Shown piece by piece: positions 7,460 through 8,915 of a stretch of 8,915 nucleotides of DNA. The notes under the pieces are model-generated. The model was not told where the DNA came from. It saw only the letters and a list, made by a program, of their open reading frames with translations, and ran no database searches. Origin of the DNA: Flavobacteriales bacterium (GTDB lineage Bacteria > Bacteroidota > Bacteroidia > Flavobacteriales > BACL11). Within the stretch, counting starts at the first letter, position 1. Each line of letters begins with the position of its first letter. A program made the position numbers and the translations under genes. The stretch lies in assembly GCA_018664745.1 (NCBI GenBank), contig JABJNS010000147.1, positions 1 to 8,915 on the forward strand. The letters are read 5' to 3'.

Positions 7460-8694
7460 TGAAAAAAATACTTTTTATACTTTGCACTCCCCTATTTTTA
7501 TTAGCTCAAACTGATGAAAACAAACATAGCATTGAGTGGAATACTAACCTATTATTTGAAAGCAGTAGTTTGGACAAAAGCTTCCTTAATACTATGCTGT
7601 ATGGTGGTTATATTACTGATAGCATGAAAACAAACTGGATAAATGCTGGAGGAAAAAACAATATCCTCTATTCTGAGATTAGCAATGGACTGAGCTATAA
7701 TTTTAATTTCAAAAAGCAAAGTTTTGGCTTTCGCTTTGCGGACAGGAACATTCTAAATGCAAGCTTTACGGATGATTTATTACGCCTTGGGTTTGAAGGA
7801 AATTTTCATCATCAGGATAAAACTTTGGACTTTGGAGGAACAAGCATTAGAGCCGACCGATTTCAGCAATATACTTTTACTTACGGAACAGAGATAAAAG
7901 CAGTAAAGGTGAGCACTTCCCTATCCTATTTGGCAGGGAATCATCACCTTTCCTACATCATTGAAAAAGGGAGCTTATACACTGCACCATTTGGAACATC
8001 CTTAGATATCGCTTATGACATGAGCACCTTTGTTACGGACACGGCATCACTGAGCCCAATGGCACATAACGGAAACGGGTTAGCATTAGGAATGAGTACT
8101 GATTTCCGATACAAGGAACATGACATTCACCTTTCATTTACGGACTTAGGATTTATCATGTGGAACCCTGAATCCATTACTTTGGCTACTGATAGCAGTT
8201 TTAATTTCCAAGGAATTGAAATTGAAGATATCTTCAGTTTTAACGATTCCTTGTTGGAGATAAACAATCCACAGGATGATTTACCAAGCACAAAAAACTC
8301 AGCTTTCAAATCCTACATACCAGCCACTTTTCATTTGAGGGTAAGTGGTATTATGAAAAATAAATATTTGAAAAACTATACCCTTGGCGTACAAGGAAAA
8401 TGGCAACCTTACTTGGACAACACGCCTCTATCCTTTGCTAAAATTGGACAAGGTTTTAAGGAATCCAACTTTGCGACTTTGTACTATATCCAAAGTATTT
8501 TCAATACCAAATATTGTGATATTATCCCAACATTAAGTCATGGTGGTTATGGTAAAAACACCAATCTTGGCTTGGCATTATCCAAAGGAAAAAAACATAG
8601 TTTTACAGTAGGGACACATCATCTGGAAGATGTAGTAAATAAGAATAAAGCAAAAGCAGTGAGTGTTTATTTTAACATTAAATTACAATTTTAA
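7459..8694 (+). CDS. Predicted DUF5723-type outer-membrane beta-barrel protein
   Basis: The 411-residue product begins with a standard Sec signal peptide, probably cut after A16 (FLLA, then QTDE). The mature protein has many short amphipathic strands alternating with Ser/Asn/Gly-rich turns and ends in FNIKLQF, with a terminal aromatic residue typical of outer-membrane barrels recognised by the BAM complex. The DLGFIMW segment (residues 229-235) and the overall length match the DUF5723 group of Bacteroidota, distantly like the FadL/PorV type of barrel; I assign this from memory of the family, not from a search. Function in the family is unknown. Its ATG overlaps the lipoprotein stop (TAATG), so the two are probably translationally coupled. 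An AGGA at 7450-7453 is a possible weak Shine-Dalgarno, though it may be chance. The stop lies one base before kdsA. Barrel and location are fairly sure; role is not. Confidence 0.78.
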   Translation: MKKILFILCTPLFLLAQTDENKHSIEWNTNLLFESSSLDKSFLNTMLYGGYITDSMKTNWINAGGKNNILYSEISNGLSYNFNFKKQSFGFRFADRNILNASFTDDLLRLGFEGNFHHQDKTLDFGGTSIRADRFQQYTFTYGTEIKAVKVSTSLSYLAGNHHLSYIIEKGSLYTAPFGTSLDIAYDMSTFVTDTASLSPMAHNGNGLALGMSTDFRYKEHDIHLSFTDLGFIMWNPESITLATDSSFNFQGIEIEDIFSFNDSLLEINNPQDDLPSTKNSAFKSYIPATFHLRVSGIMKNKYLKNYTLGVQGKWQPYLDNTPLSFAKIGQGFKESNFATLYYIQSIFNTKYCDIIPTLSHGGYGKNTNLGLALSKGKKHSFTVGTHHLEDVVNKNKAKAVSVYFNIKLQF

Positions 8695-8695
8695 G

Positions 8696-8915
8696 ATGCT
8701 AGCAAAAATCAATAAAATACAACATCAAAGGAGTGGGAATTTCTTTTTATTGGCAGGACCTTGTGCCATAGAATCAGAAGAAATGGCAATGGAAATTGCA
8801 GAAAAAATCCTTGCGATAACCAACAAATTGGAAATCCCGTTCATCTTTAAAGGAAGTTACCGAAAAGCAAACAGAAGTCGCTTGGATTCTTTTACAGGAA
8901 TTGGGGATATGGAGG
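8696..8915 (+). CDS. kdsA: 3-deoxy-8-phosphooctulonate synthase, N-terminal part (cut by window edge)
   Basis: Only the first 73 codons are present; the frame is open at the window edge, against a usual length of about 265-285 residues. KdsA condenses phosphoenolpyruvate with arabinose-5-phosphate to make Kdo-8-phosphate, the precursor of the Kdo sugar of lipopolysaccharide, in the cytoplasm. The diagnostic motifs are LLAGPCAIES (residues 18-27) and FKGSYRKANRSRLDSF (51-66), the PEP and substrate-binding elements of the family. C23 in AGPC is the metal-ligand position of class II (metal-dependent) enzymes such as Aquifex KdsA; E. coli KdsA has Asn there. DAHP synthases share AGPC but not KANRS. 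The ATG follows the barrel stop after one base (TAAgATG) with no Shine-Dalgarno, so expression probably depends on the upstream genes. Confidence 0.93.
   Translation, partial: MLAKINKIQHQRSGNFFLLAGPCAIESEEMAMEIAEKILAITNKLEIPFIFKGSYRKANRSRLDSFTGIGDME

Noticed and set aside
7459..7512. Possible lipobox at C9 of the barrel protein
   Set aside because: C9 is within the hydrophobic core only eight residues from the start, too early for signal peptidase II. The FLLA-Q site gives a normal type I signal peptide.
8696..8915. Possible DAHP synthase (AroF/AroG) instead of KdsA
   Set aside because: AGPCAIES is shared by both families, but FKGSYRKANRS with the following DSFTGIG is the KdsA form; DAHP synthases have a different arginine/proline-rich motif at this point.

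Overview
The window reads as a compact, AT-rich chromosomal stretch from a member of the Bacteroidota, most likely a marine or freshwater Flavobacteriales-type bacterium. This placement is inferred from several things: the low GC, starts without clear Shine-Dalgarno sequences, TAnnTTTG-type promoter elements, a DUF5723-type outer-membrane protein, and a KdsA N-terminus of the Bacteroidota style. I see no mobile element, CRISPR array, tRNA or rRNA. Every gene looks intact except the last, which is cut by the window edge.

Layout. On the minus strand, 31-2136 encodes a PgpH-type membrane HD phosphohydrolase, the predicted c-di-AMP phosphodiesterase. An 80-base divergent intergenic region (2137-2216) separates it from six plus-strand genes that run to the window edge. 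These are an acetyl-CoA acetyltransferase (thiolase), a signal-less NlpC/P60 (C40) cell-wall peptidase with SH3-like N-terminal region, the AAA+ replication/recombination ATPase RarA, a 670-residue predicted lipoprotein of unknown function, a predicted DUF5723 outer-membrane beta-barrel, and the start of kdsA (Kdo-8-phosphate synthase).

The six genes are packed extremely tightly. Two junctions overlap by one base (TAATG), two have a single base between stop and start (TAAgATG), and the only real gap is 14 bases (5433-5446) before the lipoprotein gene. That gap holds an exact TAnnTTTG element placed so that transcription could begin at or next to the ATG. The run can therefore be read as two transcriptional modules: thiolase, peptidase and rarA (housekeeping metabolism, muropeptide processing, fork maintenance), then lipoprotein, barrel and kdsA (outer-envelope functions).

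The least described part is the lipoprotein/DUF5723 pair at 5447-8694. The lipoprotein has one cysteine (the lipobox), is almost entirely beta-type sequence, and contains four spaced copies of a short beta-strand/turn motif suggesting repeated beta-sandwich modules. With the coupled barrel gene and kdsA downstream, it is a reasonable candidate for an uncharacterised outer-membrane assembly. Its function cannot be read from the sequence.
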